A stretch of DNA of 64,000 nt from Alphaproteobacteria bacterium (GCA_022825235.1 JAJDYI010000046.1:25256-89255); one strand, 5' to 3'. Shown: positions 44,053-53,076, numbered from the stretch's first letter. Translations and numbers: made by a program. The notes: generated from the letters alone by a model not told the origin.

Positions 44053-44265
44053 ATGTCGGACAGCATGATCTTCAAGTATTTCTTCAAGATGGACGGCAAG
44101 GTCGTGTACTGCGGGATCACGACCGATTTGAAGCGTCGCGAGGAAGAACACCGCCGCCGGTGGCCGAGTGGCCGCATCGAGCAGGTGGGTCCGCCGACGA
44201 CACGCGAAGAAGCGTGGGCCTGGGAAAGGCGGCAGGCCAAGCAGGGTCTTAGCTCCGCTTCCTGA
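44053..44265 (+). CDS. Small GIY-YIG-like nuclease-domain protein
   Basis: The protein has 70 residues from the ATG at 44053, with GAAGG eight bases upstream. It reads IFKYFFKMDGKVVYCGITTD then LKRREEEHRRRWPSGRIEQV. This is the GIY-YIG core in its divergent form: a first strand, a second strand with V-Y-x-G-I-T, an R in L-x-R-R, an E-x-E-H helix and a final acidic helix (TTREEAWAWERRQAKQ). It is about as short as the fold allows, so it consists of the catalytic domain alone. Its TGA overlaps the ATG of the SIR2 gene by one base (TGATG), coupling translation. It could be a nuclease effector, a phage-DNA sensor or a partner of the SIR2 enzyme. Confidence 0.75.
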   Translation: MSDSMIFKYFFKMDGKVVYCGITTDLKRREEEHRRRWPSGRIEQVGPPTTREEAWAWERRQAKQGLSSAS

Positions 44266-45329
44266 TGTCGTCGCGTGAACCCGCTCCGTGGCATGCGGGC
44301 ACCGCGCAGACCGTCTCGCGCAATCGTGTCGTGGTCACCGGCGCCGGGTTCACGCGCGCCCTGGTGCCCGGCGCGCCGCTGCTCGTCGACGACTTCAACA
44401 ACGATGCCCTTGAGAAAAAGGTTCGTGGCCTGCCGAACGCGAGCCGGCTGCTGGAATGGGAACGAAGCCCCCGTCGGAATGGCCATATCGACGTCGAGCG
44501 TTTGATGACGCGCCTCGACTCGTTGATGCCGTACGACTATGCCGAGGATGCAGACAACGCGGCGAACGAATATGCCTTCCTCCTGTCGGAGCTGAAGCGG
44601 GCGTTTCTCGACCGGCTCCACGAGGCCCGCAAGTGGCACATTCATCACGACGAACTGGCGCGTTTCGCGAGGTACTGCAAGGCCAACGGCTGTTGCTGCA
44701 TCACCTTCAACTACGACGACTTCCTCGACGAGGCGCTGGCGCGGACCGACAGCTGGAACCCGTATTGGGGATACGGTTTCTTCTGCCCGTCGTCGCGGGA
44801 CACCATCGCCAGTTTCGAGGAACTGGAACACCGCTCGGTGCTCCGTCTGCTGAAGCTCCACGGATCGGTCAACTGGCGGCCGAAACTGGGTTACGCCAAC
44901 CCGGTTGCAATCGACAGCATCACGCATCATCACGAATGGGCGGGCGTCCCTCGCAGCTATCCGCAGGTAGCCGGTCACCTGGAGCCTGAACCCGTGATGG
45001 TTCCCCCTGTGCTGTCGAAATCCAGTCTCGTCGAACAACCGGTCCTTCGGCTGGTCTGGTCGCATGCGTTCAACAGCCTGGCGGAGGCCCACGAAGTCAC
45101 ATTCATCGGCTATTCGTTCCCGACGACAGACATGGCTGCGCAAACGCTGTTCACCGAGGCGCTGAAGGACCTGCCGCAGAAGGACATCAACGTCGTCAAC
45201 GTCAATCTGAGCCGCGAGGACTCCGAAGCGGAGACCGTACGGGCACGATACCGGTCCGTGCTCGGCGATATCCCCGATGAACAGTTCCATTTCGACGGCG
45301 CCCTGGACTGGATCCGGCGCCTGTCGTGA
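44265..45329 (+). CDS. SIR2-like NADase-type protein
   Basis: The protein has 354 residues. SIR2_2 features in order are VVVTGAGFTRAL (26-33, NAD-binding G-A-G-F), CITFNYDDFLDEAL (N149 in the catalytic region), LLKLHGSVNW (H199, the catalytic histidine), VMVPPVLSKSSLVEQPVLRL and VTFIGYSFPTTDMAAQTLF. The active-site asparagine and histidine are present, so activity is expected. In anti-phage systems such as Thoeris and DSR, SIR2 domains deplete NAD. The protein has little beyond the SIR2 fold, so sensing should come from its partner. It is translated in overlap with the GIY-YIG protein. I do not know a described system made of exactly these two proteins. Confidence 0.85.
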   Translation: MSSREPAPWHAGTAQTVSRNRVVVTGAGFTRALVPGAPLLVDDFNNDALEKKVRGLPNASRLLEWERSPRRNGHIDVERLMTRLDSLMPYDYAEDADNAANEYAFLLSELKRAFLDRLHEARKWHIHHDELARFARYCKANGCCCITFNYDDFLDEALARTDSWNPYWGYGFFCPSSRDTIASFEELEHRSVLRLLKLHGSVNWRPKLGYANPVAIDSITHHHEWAGVPRSYPQVAGHLEPEPVMVPPVLSKSSLVEQPVLRLVWSHAFNSLAEAHEVTFIGYSFPTTDMAAQTLFTEALKDLPQKDINVVNVNLSREDSEAETVRARYRSVLGDIPDEQFHFDGALDWIRRLS

Positions 45330-45910
45330 CGGCGGCGCCGCGGCCACGCAGGCGACGCCTTGCCCCGGCACCGCTCTCCGGGTCCACCCGTGTAGGCGGT
45401 CCGCACCGTCCCGGTGAGCGAAGCGGGCGGAAGGCCGCGGCGGTTGGCCAGGACCGGGCGCCGGAGACCGATTGATCGGCCCGGCGGTGGCGGGTGCGGA
45501 GGTGCGAAGGGGCAGCGGGCCGGGACGGGCGTCTGGCACGCGGTGTTGGCGACGCCGATCGCAGCGAAGCGGATCCTCGAGTCGGCCAATCACTCGGAAC
45601 TCGACGCGTCGGTGCACACCACGGCGGCAGGCCGCGCGACGGTCGCGCAGGCCCGCATCCGCCGGGCCCTGGGTCATCCGGAGCCCGGGCGGGTTAGGCG
45701 TGGGGCAGGATCCAGCCTCGGGCGACCACTACCTGCGCCCGGCAGCGGCCCCGGATTCGCGTTTGACGGAGACTCGTCCGCCAACCTCCCTCCGGGGCCA
45801 TTCCAGGGGGAGGATCACTGGTACAGTCATCTTCGGTTGGTTTTCGGTCTATTCCCGATTACCTTGCAAGGACAACGGCCGGAGCACTGACCGAAAGGAA
45901 GGACGGGGAC
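45330..45910. other. Gap without a supported gene
   Basis: This 580-base GC-rich stretch has no domain match in any frame. The last 100 bases hold the upstream region of the gene at 45911. Confidence 0.45.
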
Positions 45911-46288
45911 ATGAGTGACAAGGCAGCAAGACCAGCACGACGCGTGCGAAGAGGTTGGATCCGTCTGAAGGGATGGAACGAGGAAATCCAGGCAGATGTT
46001 CCAAGGTCTCAAATCGTTGAAATCAGCGTATTTCCCGACGAAGGGTTTCTCGTTAGGTTATCTGGAGGACAAAGACATCAGGTGCCGAAGTTCCCGCTTT
46101 GGAACGGAGGGCCCGACCGTGGGAACGTGCCAACCGGATGGATACGTTTTCCGATCGAGGTCTTCGGTCGTACCGTCACCACTGTCGTTCAACTGTCTCA
46201 TATCGTGTCGATAGAACATTCAAGAAACAATACTTTTACCGTGAATCTTTCCGATGGACGCAGCCACGACCTGGACAAATATCCCTGA
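45911..46288 (+). CDS. Small protein made of two tandem repeats, unknown function
   Basis: The protein has 125 residues from an ATG with a good ribosome-binding site (GGAAGGA). Two similar halves of about 50 residues are visible: RGWIRLKGWNEEIQADVPRS then QIVEISVFPDEGFLVRLSGG, and TGWIRFPIEVFGRTVTTVVQ then LSHIVSIEHSRNNTFTVNLS. Each has W-I-R, a strand, an I-V-x-I-x strand and a final hairpin (GGQRHQVPKFP or DGRSHDLDKYP). The pattern suggests two small beta-barrels resembling SH3 or LytTR-like folds. I do not recognise the family. It lies alone, downstream of the SIR2 gene but with its own leader. Confidence 0.65.
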   Translation: MSDKAARPARRVRRGWIRLKGWNEEIQADVPRSQIVEISVFPDEGFLVRLSGGQRHQVPKFPLWNGGPDRGNVPTGWIRFPIEVFGRTVTTVVQLSHIVSIEHSRNNTFTVNLSDGRSHDLDKYP

Positions 46289-47076
46289 CAACTGATGCTC
46301 TTGCAAAATTCCTCGCCGCCGCGCCTGGGGTGACGTTGCGTCTGGCCGCGCCGTTGGGCTGAGGGCAAAGCGACCGTCCCGGTAGCGTGGGGGCCGCCCG
46401 GATACCGGCTTCCGTCCCAAATTGGCCTGTCGCCGGCCGTTTTCCGCCGAGCGGTTCGGTGGCCCGGTGCCGGGCACCGGCGACCGACGGTGAAGCAGCG
46501 GCCTGGCTCAGTGCAGGCGGATCAGCTGGTCGACGCTCAGCACGCAGACGCCGAACATCAGGTGGGCCATTACCTTAGAAACCGGATTCCGGACGAGACG
46601 GGCCTGAAGCGGCCGGGCCCCGGACCGAACGCACGGGAAGCACCGGACGACTCCTGGCCTGCCTCCCGCGACGACCTGGACGGTGAAGAAACTGCACCTT
46701 CACCCTGGCGGCGGCAGGCCTTCCAACATCGGCTTCCCCATACGTATCTCGACGTACGTGTTCGCCCGCAATTGCAGCGGGAGGGTACGGGCGCAAGCAT
46801 GCCGGCAGCGTGGGAGTCTCTCACCGACGCTCGTGTTCGCGGCCATGCAGGCAGGTTTCGAGGGATGTGGCAGGCTGACGCGGCCGGCAGCAATGCTCCG
46901 ACCGGCGGCGGCAAACGCAAGCCCCGGGTCGCCTTCGGCAAGGATGCGGTGTTGAAGCCACGCCAGGCTGAGGAGGTCCCGATCAGGCGCGCCCGTCAGG
47001 CAGGAACCGTGCCTCGCCAGGGGTCGATTCGATGCCCCTTCGGTTTTCGAGCAACGAGAGAGAGGAAGTTGGAGTG
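46289..47076. other. Gap without a supported gene (788 bases)
   Basis: Long open frames here are composition artefacts without domain matches. On the minus strand at 46500-46570 a short piece reads VMAHLMFGVCVLSVDQLIRL before a stop; it looks like the end of a transposase or membrane protein and is probably a scar. The last 40 bases carry the purine-rich leader of the UspA gene. Confidence 0.4.
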
Positions 47077-47901
47077 ATGATCAGAAACATCCTGCTGCAG
47101 GTTGATCGCGATGATCGCAACGCGGCGCGGACAGCGCTGGCGGTCGCCCTGGCGCAACAGCACGAGGCCCACCTCACCGGCCTGTTCGCCCATCTCGGCC
47201 TGCCGGCTATCTACCCGTGGGGCGAGGGCCTGTTTGCCAGGGAGATCCTGCAGCGTCACGAGGAAACCACGGGTGAAGCCGCCGGCAAGCTTCGCGCCGA
47301 GTTCGAGCAGCGGGCGGGCGCCGCCAGGGTGTCCCACGAGTGGCGTATCGAGGAGGAGGACGGAACGCAGTCAGTCCTCGCGACGCACGCCCGCTGTGCC
47401 GACGTCGCCGTCGTCAGCCAGACCGCCCGCAGCGCGCTCGAGGACGGGCCCGGGAGTCGACTGGCGGAGGAGGTGGTATTGGCTTCCGGGGCGCCGACCA
47501 TCGTTGTCCCCGACGTCGGGAAGTTTGACCAGGCCATCGACCGGGTCGTCATCGCCTGGGACGGCAGCCGCGAGAGCAGCCGCGCCGTGCGCGACGCCCT
47601 GCCGATCCTCCAGGCCGCGGAGAAGGTGGTCCTGTTCGGCGTTCACGCCGATCACGAAGATCTGCCCGGCTCCGAAATCGCGCACTTTCTGGCCCGCCAC
47701 GGTATCAAGGCCGATGACCGGCACACGATCGCCAACGATCTGGATGTCGGCGATGCCATTCTGAACGCCGTGGCCGACTACACCGCTGATTTGCTGGTCA
47801 TGGGCGCCTACGGGCACGCCCGCCTGCGCGAGTTCGTATTCGGCGGCGCAACCCGCCACATCCTGCGCCACATGACGTCGCCGACCTTGTTGGTCCACTG
47901 A
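47077..47901 (+). CDS. Universal stress protein, tandem UspA domains
   Basis: From the ATG at 47077 (purine-rich GGAAG leader) it has 274 residues in two Usp folds of about 140. The first begins RNILLQVDRDDRNAARTALA, the second DRVVIAWDGSRESSRAVRDA. The second has the nucleotide-binding motif in VMGAYGHARLREFVFGGATR (G-x2-G-x9-G), so it probably binds ATP; the first lacks it. Double-domain UspA proteins are common in alphaproteobacteria in low-oxygen and stress regulons. It precedes an amino-acid permease gene by 130 bases. A close paralogue is at 57888-58724. Confidence 0.9.
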   Translation: MIRNILLQVDRDDRNAARTALAVALAQQHEAHLTGLFAHLGLPAIYPWGEGLFAREILQRHEETTGEAAGKLRAEFEQRAGAARVSHEWRIEEEDGTQSVLATHARCADVAVVSQTARSALEDGPGSRLAEEVVLASGAPTIVVPDVGKFDQAIDRVVIAWDGSRESSRAVRDALPILQAAEKVVLFGVHADHEDLPGSEIAHFLARHGIKADDRHTIANDLDVGDAILNAVADYTADLLVMGAYGHARLREFVFGGATRHILRHMTSPTLLVH

Positions 47902-48031
47902 TCGGGCAGCACGGGAGCGACCGGGGTCGCCGGCGCGGGGCGATCGACGACGGAGTCGCGAAAGCCCCGCACCGCGCTGAGCGCGCCTCGCCTGCCGTTC
48001 GGGACAACCCTCGCGCTCACGGGAACGGACG

Positions 48032-49255
48032 ATGACCCAGGCCACCGAACTCAGGCGAAGCCTCTCGCTGGCACAGGTAACGCTCTACGGTCTCGGCACA
48101 ACGATCGGCGCCGGGATCTACGCGCTGATCGGCGCGGTCGCCGGCGTGGCGGGCACCCACGCACCGCTGGCGTTCGTCCTCGCCTCGGTCCTCGTCGCGT
48201 TCACGGCGCTCTCCTTCGCCGAGATGTCGGCGCGCTACCCGCGGGCCGCCGGCGAGGCCGAATACGTGCGCCAGGGCTTCGGGTCGCCCGCGTTCAGCCT
48301 CGTCACCGGGCTGCTGGTGGTCGCCGCGGGCCTGGTGTCCTGCGGCACCGTGGTCAACGCCTTCGTCGGCTATGCGCAGGAATTCATCGCCGTGGACGCC
48401 ACCCTGGCGATCACCCTGCTGGTCGCGTCGCTGGCGGCGCTCGCCGCCTGGGGCATCGCCCAGTCGGTCTGGGTCGCGGTTGTCCTCTGCATCGTGGAGA
48501 TCGGCGGCCTGCTGCTGGTGGTCTGGGCGGCGGGAGACAGCCTGGCCACGCTGCCCGACCGCTGGCGCGAACTGGTGCCGCCGGCCGAGCTCGGCGTCTG
48601 GACCTCGGTGTTCGCCGGCACCTTCCTCGCGTTCTATGCCTTCATCGGGTTCGAGGACATGGTCAACGTCGCCGAGGAGGTGAAGGATGTGACCCGGACC
48701 CTGCCGCGCGCCATTGCGCTGACCCTGGGACTGACCATGCTGCTCTACGTCCTGGTGACCCTGGTCTGCGTGCTGACCCTGCCGCCGGCGGCGCTGGCGG
48801 CCAGCAGCGCGCCGCTCGCACTGGTCTTCGAGACGGCCCTCGGCGGCGGCTCCAGGTTCATCAGCGCCATCGGCATCCTGGCGCTCGTCAACGGCGCCCT
48901 GGTCCAGATCATCATGGCCGCGCGGGTGGTCTACGGCCTCTCCCGCCAGGGTCAGCTCCCCGCCTTCCTGGGGACCGTCGCGCCACGCACGCGGACGCCG
49001 GTGAAAGCGACCGCGCTCGTTGCCGCCGTCGTCCTGGCGCTGGCCCTGATCTGGCCGCTGGAGACCCTCGCGCGCGCGACGTCCATCGTCATTCTGTGTG
49101 TCTTTGCCGTCGTGAACCTGGCCCTGTTGCGGGTGAGGCGCCGGGAGCCCGCGCCGGCCGGAATTCCCACGTTCCCCGCGTGGGTGCCGGCGCTGGGCGC
49201 TCTGGTCAGCATCGGCGTGCTCCTGCTGGAGGGCTCCCGGTTGCTGTTTACGTGA
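48032..49255 (+). CDS. APC-family amino acid permease
   Basis: The protein has 407 residues with about 11-12 membrane helices. The first helix holds the substrate motif TLYGLGTTIGAGIYALIGAV (G-x-G-x-G type). Later helices include AFYAFIGFEDMVNVAEEVKD, the hallmark F-x-G-F-E-x-x-x-x-x-A-E-E segment, and YGLSRQGQLPAFLGTVAPRT. It imports or exchanges amino acids or polyamines; the exact substrate cannot be read. Between two stress-protein genes it may serve acid or nitrogen stress. No ribosome-binding site stands out. Confidence 0.85.
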   Translation: MTQATELRRSLSLAQVTLYGLGTTIGAGIYALIGAVAGVAGTHAPLAFVLASVLVAFTALSFAEMSARYPRAAGEAEYVRQGFGSPAFSLVTGLLVVAAGLVSCGTVVNAFVGYAQEFIAVDATLAITLLVASLAALAAWGIAQSVWVAVVLCIVEIGGLLLVVWAAGDSLATLPDRWRELVPPAELGVWTSVFAGTFLAFYAFIGFEDMVNVAEEVKDVTRTLPRAIALTLGLTMLLYVLVTLVCVLTLPPAALAASSAPLALVFETALGGGSRFISAIGILALVNGALVQIIMAARVVYGLSRQGQLPAFLGTVAPRTRTPVKATALVAAVVLALALIWPLETLARATSIVILCVFAVVNLALLRVRRREPAPAGIPTFPAWVPALGALVSIGVLLLEGSRLLFT

Positions 49256-49661
49256 CCTCCTCGAGGGTCGGGCGGGTCGCGGGGTTGTCCTGTCGCGGCC
49301 ATGGAACGGGGGCTTGGTGATTCGGAGCCCGAACCGCGGGAGAAGATCCGTGCGTTCCGCCGATGGGTGTCCATTAAGCGGAGCCACACCCGTTGCTCGA
49401 AGCCGTCCCCGGGCCGCCGACCGTCACCGCCCGGAACTACAGCGAAAGGAACAGCGCTAGCGATTGATGGCGCGGTCAAGGCGGCCGCTGATGCGCTCTA
49501 CCAGCGGGCAACTGACATTCCGGTGTCGATGCGTGCCGTCCTGGGAGCGCGGTGCGGCGCTCCTGCGTCAGACGTGAGCCTCTCAGTGGCGGCGCGGTGC
49601 GTGCGCTGCCCGAAAGCCCGGAACTGTCCCGTGGCGACCGGACGAAGCCGGGCGCCGTCAC
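49256..49661. other. Gap without a supported gene
   Basis: This 405-base region separates the convergent permease and kinase genes. No domain match and no clear terminator were seen. Confidence 0.45.
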
Positions 49662-51251
49662 CTAGTCAGCCCCTTGCACTACGGCTGAGGCGGGCAGATT
49701 CGCGCCGAGGATCTCCCGCAACCGGCGGACGACCGTCCCGGGCTCGTCCGCGGCGTCGAGCCGGTGCCACGAGACATCGCCGATCTCGTAGCGGTCCTGC
49801 AGTTCGACGATCTCGACAGTCGCATCCGAGACGTCGCGCTCGCGCCCAGCCACCCGCTCGACGAGGATCTGCTTCGGAGCCTCGAGCCAGACACCGATGA
49901 ACGCCACGCCGGCGCGCGCCGCGACCGCCTCGACCGCGCGCCGCTCTTCGATGCGCGCGTGCGCGGCATCGACGATCACGCTGGCGCCGCTCTCCAGGGC
50001 CGCCCGGGAGTCGTTTCTGAGCCGTGCGTAGGTCTGCTCTCCCGCCGCCTTGGTGTAGCTGTCGGCCGGCAGGCGCGTTTCGGGGTCGACGCCGGCCAGG
50101 CGTTTGCGCGTGACGTCGCTTTGCAGCACCACCGCGCCGGGCACCCGGCCGATTGCGGGCGCCGCCAGCCTTGCGACTGTCGACTTGCCGGAGCCGGACA
50201 GGCCGCCCACGGCAATCAGCGCCGGTGCCGGTGTCGCGAGGCACGTCCCGGCTAGCGCCAGATAGGCCCGGGCTTCCTCGCCCAGCCGTCCGTCCGGTCC
50301 CGTGGACGGGGGTGCGGCGGCGCCGACGTGGGCGCGGATTGCCGCGCGACACGCCAGGAACAAGGGCAGCGTCACGAGCCCGTCGATGTCCTCGCGCCGC
50401 CACAGGTACCGGTTGAGCACGCGGTTGGCCTCCGCCTCCAGCCCGCGGTGCCAGAGATCCATGATCAGGAATGCGAGGTCGTAGAACACGTCGATACAGG
50501 CGAAGCTGTCGCTGAACTCGATGGCGTCGAACAACGTCGGTCGGCCGTCGACCAGGCAGACGTTGCGCAGGTGCAGATCGCCGTGGCAGCGCCGAACGAG
50601 CCCGCCCTCGCGCCGGCGTTCGAGGATCTCCGCCAGCGCCGCCAGGCGGCAGCGCGTCGCGGCGACGACGTCGGCGACTTCCGCCGGCGCAAAGAGGTCG
50701 GGGTAGCGCGAGAGCTCGGCGGCGTTCTCCTCGACCACCTCCGCGATTCCGTCGCTGCCGCCGAACGCCGGCGTGACCGTGGCGTCGTCGTGCAACCGCG
50801 CCACGGCGTCAGCGAGCCCATCGACGAGTTCGGCGGTGAGCTGATGGCGCTGCGCGAGTTCGTCGAACACCTGGGTCTCGTCGAAGCGCGCCATGCAGAC
50901 CACCCAGTCGAGGACGTCGCCGGGGCCGTCCCAGCCCACGCGTCCATCGACCCCGCGGACGACGGCCCGCGCCTGACGGTAGATCGAGGGTGCGGTGCGG
51001 CGGTTGATGCGGATCTCGGCCTCGCAGGCCGCGCGCCGCTTGGCCACCGTGGCGTAGTCCATGTAGTCGAAACGGACGGCGCGCTTGAGCTTGAGCGCGC
51101 TGGCGCCGCACAGGAAGACGATGGCGCCGTGGGTTTCGATCCGGTGCACCGCCTCGGCCGCGTCAGCCCCGTGCGCGGCGGGCGAGGACAGGAAGTCCAC
51201 GACTTCGGACTGGTCATCGACGATCAAGACAAGCGCTCGAGGCGACGTCAC
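49662..51251 (-). CDS. Aminoglycoside-phosphotransferase-like/AAA kinase fusion
   Basis: The protein has 529 residues from a GTG at 51251. The N-terminal half is APH-like: HGAIVFLCGASALKLKRAVR with the ATP-binding lysine, VRRCHGDLHLRNVCLVDGRP with the catalytic H-G-D-x-H-x-x-N, and LFDAIEFSDSFACIDVFYDL. The C-terminal half is a P-loop kinase (AAA_33): VGGLSGSGKSTVARLAAPAI, VVLQSDVTRKRLAGVDPETR and VIVDAAHARIEERRAVEAVA. This bifunctional architecture is widespread in alphaproteobacteria; its substrate is unknown. It is usually found near Usp and Hsp20 genes, as here. Confidence 0.85.
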   Translation of the reverse strand: MTSPRALVLIVDDQSEVVDFLSSPAAHGADAAEAVHRIETHGAIVFLCGASALKLKRAVRFDYMDYATVAKRRAACEAEIRINRRTAPSIYRQARAVVRGVDGRVGWDGPGDVLDWVVCMARFDETQVFDELAQRHQLTAELVDGLADAVARLHDDATVTPAFGGSDGIAEVVEENAAELSRYPDLFAPAEVADVVAATRCRLAALAEILERRREGGLVRRCHGDLHLRNVCLVDGRPTLFDAIEFSDSFACIDVFYDLAFLIMDLWHRGLEAEANRVLNRYLWRREDIDGLVTLPLFLACRAAIRAHVGAAAPPSTGPDGRLGEEARAYLALAGTCLATPAPALIAVGGLSGSGKSTVARLAAPAIGRVPGAVVLQSDVTRKRLAGVDPETRLPADSYTKAAGEQTYARLRNDSRAALESGASVIVDAAHARIEERRAVEAVAARAGVAFIGVWLEAPKQILVERVAGRERDVSDATVEIVELQDRYEIGDVSWHRLDAADEPGTVVRRLREILGANLPASAVVQGAD

Positions 51252-51367
51252 GGCGCCCCGGAGGGACGGACCTGCGCGATCGGCCCGCCTGCCGTCGCGG
51301 CCGGTCGCGGGATCGTGATCGGGGCACCGGGATGGCCGGTTCCTGCCGCCCGGAGCCCTTGCACCCG

Positions 51368-51796
51368 TCAGCCCCGGCCGATGGGGATCCGGGTGCTTGC
51401 CGGCGCCGGCGAGGCCAGCTTCGGCACGGTGACGGTAAGGACCCCGTCCTTGTGCACCGCGCTCACCTTGGCGACGTCGGCGTCGCCGGGCAGCAGGAAG
51501 CTCCGCCGGAAGCGGCCGTAGACGCGCTCGGAGAAGTAGTAGTCCCGCCCGCTTTCCTCGTGCTGGGCCCGTTTCTCTCCGGTCACCAGCAGCCGGTCGC
51601 CCTGGACTTCCAAATGAATCTCGTCCTCCGAAATCCCCGGCAGCTCGACGGTGATTTCATAGGCTTCGCCCGTCGCTGCGGCTTCCGCGCTCGGGGAGAA
51701 GAACTGGGCTACCCGCTCTCCGAACCGACGCATTGGATTGAACACGTGCGACCACCAGTCGTCCGCCCGCAGAGACGGATCGTTCGGCTGCACCAT
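51368..51796 (-). CDS. Hsp20/alpha-crystallin small heat-shock protein
   Basis: The protein has 142 residues from the ATG at 51796. The alpha-crystallin domain (residues about 45-130) reads YEITVELPGISEDEIHLEVQ, LLVTGEKRAQHEESGRDYYF, GRFRRSFLLPGDADVAKVSA and DGVLTVTVPKL, with the conserved G-V-L-x-V-x-V. It ends in IPIGRG, with an I-P-I resembling the C-terminal I-x-I anchor used for oligomer assembly. It prevents aggregation of unfolded proteins. It is the intact counterpart of the amber-interrupted gene at 28117-28545. A sigma-32-like promoter reads toward it, and a second promoter in the same gap drives cbpA. Confidence 0.9.
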   Translation of the reverse strand: MVQPNDPSLRADDWWSHVFNPMRRFGERVAQFFSPSAEAAATGEAYEITVELPGISEDEIHLEVQGDRLLVTGEKRAQHEESGRDYYFSERVYGRFRRSFLLPGDADVAKVSAVHKDGVLTVTVPKLASPAPASTRIPIGRG

Positions 51797-51885
51797 GACC
51801 CGTTCCCCTTCAATAACGATGACCGCCCGGCGCCCCGGCAAGCCCGCAGGCGGAAGTGCCGGCCGGGCGTTCGATGTGCTCATGC

Positions 51886-51913
51886 AGATGGTGTGAACCC
51901 GGGCGCTTTCAAG
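51886..51913 (-). promoter_or_regulatory. Sigma-32-like promoter for hsp20
   Basis: On the minus strand: CTTGAA (51913-51908), 14 bases, then CACCATCT (51893-51886), matching the heat-shock consensus CTTGAA-N13-15-CCCCATNT at all but one position. It is about 90 bases before the hsp20 start. Confidence 0.65.
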
Positions 51914-51935
51914 GGCCAAAGGAGGGCATCGGCTT

Positions 51936-51964
51936 CTTGAAATGGCCGCGCTCGGGCGCCATCT
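51936..51964 (+). promoter_or_regulatory. Sigma-32-like promoter for cbpA-cbpM
   Basis: CTTGAA (51936-51941), 15 bases, then CGCCATCT (51957-51964), one mismatch to the heat-shock -10 consensus. It reads away from the hsp20 promoter, so the gap holds a back-to-back heat-shock promoter pair. Confidence 0.65.
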
Positions 51965-52106
51965 GGTTCGAGGACGCCTCCGAGGCGCCGTGCAGTCAAG
52001 CCTGCGGCCGGGGCGGGAATTCAGGGTGGAGCCCGAGGAGTAATTCGGCACGACGCCGGGGCGGATCCCCGCAGCCCGGCCGGACGACCGCCGGGAGGGA
52101 GATGGG

Positions 52107-53072
52107 GTGGAGTTCAAGGATTACTACGAAACCCTGGGCGTCGCGCGCGACGCCACACCGGACGAGATCAAGCGCTCCTACCGGCGCCTTGCGCGCAAGT
52201 TCCATCCGGACCTGAGCGCGGACGCCGACGCGGACGACCGCTTCAAGGAGGTTCAGGAAGCCTACGAGGTCCTCAAGGACCCCGAGAAGCGCGCGGCCTA
52301 TGACCGGTTCGGCGCCGACTGGCAGGCGGGACAGGAGTTCCGGCCGCCGCCTGACTGGCAGCCCGACGTCGGGTTTTCCGGCGGCGGCTACACGGAGGCC
52401 GGCGAGTTCAGCGACTTCTTCGAGGCCCTGTTCGGCGGCGCCGGCCGCCGCCGCTCGGGCGCCGGCCGCCGCCGCTCGGGCGGCGGCTACACCCACCTGC
52501 GCATGAAGGGCGAGGACATTCATGCGCGAATCGCCATCTCGGTGGAGGATTCGTTCCGCGGTGCGACGCGCAGCCTTTCCCTCCAGGTGCCGCAGGTCGA
52601 CGGCGAGGGCCGCCTGGTGACCCGGCGGCGCAGCCTGAACGTCTCGATCCCGAGGGGCGTCTCGGAGGGCCAGCAGATCCGCCTCAGGGGCCAGGGCGGG
52701 CCGGGCCTCGGCGGCGCGCCCGACGGCGACCTGTACCTCGAGGTCGTCTTCGCGCCACACCCCCTCTTCCACGCCGCCGGCCGCGACATCCATCTCGATC
52801 TGCCGGTCGCGCCATGGGAGGCCGCGCTCGGTGCGACAGTCACCGCGCCGACGCTTGGTGGCGACGTGGAGCTGAAGATTCCGGCCGGCGCGGGGAGCGG
52901 GAGCCGGCTCCGGCTGAAGGGCCGGGGCCTGCCCGGCACGCCGGCGGGCGACCAGTACGTCGAGATCGAGATCCAGACGCTTAAGGCGGACACCGACGCG
53001 GCCCGCGTGCTCTACGAACGGATGCGCCGGGAAATGGCCTTCGATCCGCGCGCCGGCCTCGGAAAGGATTGA
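52107..53072 (+). CDS. cbpA: DnaJ-class co-chaperone / curved-DNA-binding protein CbpA
   Basis: The protein has 321 residues from a GTG after GGGAGATGGG. The J-domain (residues 1-70) has YYETLGVARDATPDEIKRSY and the H-P-D motif in KFHPDLSADADA. A glycine-arginine-rich linker contains two near-identical G-A-G-R-R-R-S-G units. The two C-terminal beta-domains (VSIPRGVSEGQQIRLRGQGG, VELKIPAGAGSGSRLRLKGR) lack the DnaJ zinc fingers. This is the CbpA layout. It stimulates DnaK and may bind curved DNA. The cbpM gene follows four bases later, and a sigma-32-like promoter precedes. Confidence 0.9.
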   Translation: MEFKDYYETLGVARDATPDEIKRSYRRLARKFHPDLSADADADDRFKEVQEAYEVLKDPEKRAAYDRFGADWQAGQEFRPPPDWQPDVGFSGGGYTEAGEFSDFFEALFGGAGRRRSGAGRRRSGGGYTHLRMKGEDIHARIAISVEDSFRGATRSLSLQVPQVDGEGRLVTRRRSLNVSIPRGVSEGQQIRLRGQGGPGLGGAPDGDLYLEVVFAPHPLFHAAGRDIHLDLPVAPWEAALGATVTAPTLGGDVELKIPAGAGSGSRLRLKGRGLPGTPAGDQYVEIEIQTLKADTDAARVLYERMRREMAFDPRAGLGKD

Positions 53073-53076
53073 GTCG

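Noticed and set aside
43815..45677. N-terminal extension of the HEPN-like protein (a 793-residue open frame)
   Set aside because: It is antisense to the SIR2 gene and lacks domains; protein-like sequence begins at the ATG at 43814.
46500..46570. Minus-strand peptide VMAHLMFGVCVLSVDQLIRL as a gene end
   Set aside because: It is only about 22 residues without a matching upstream frame, so it cannot be assigned to a family.
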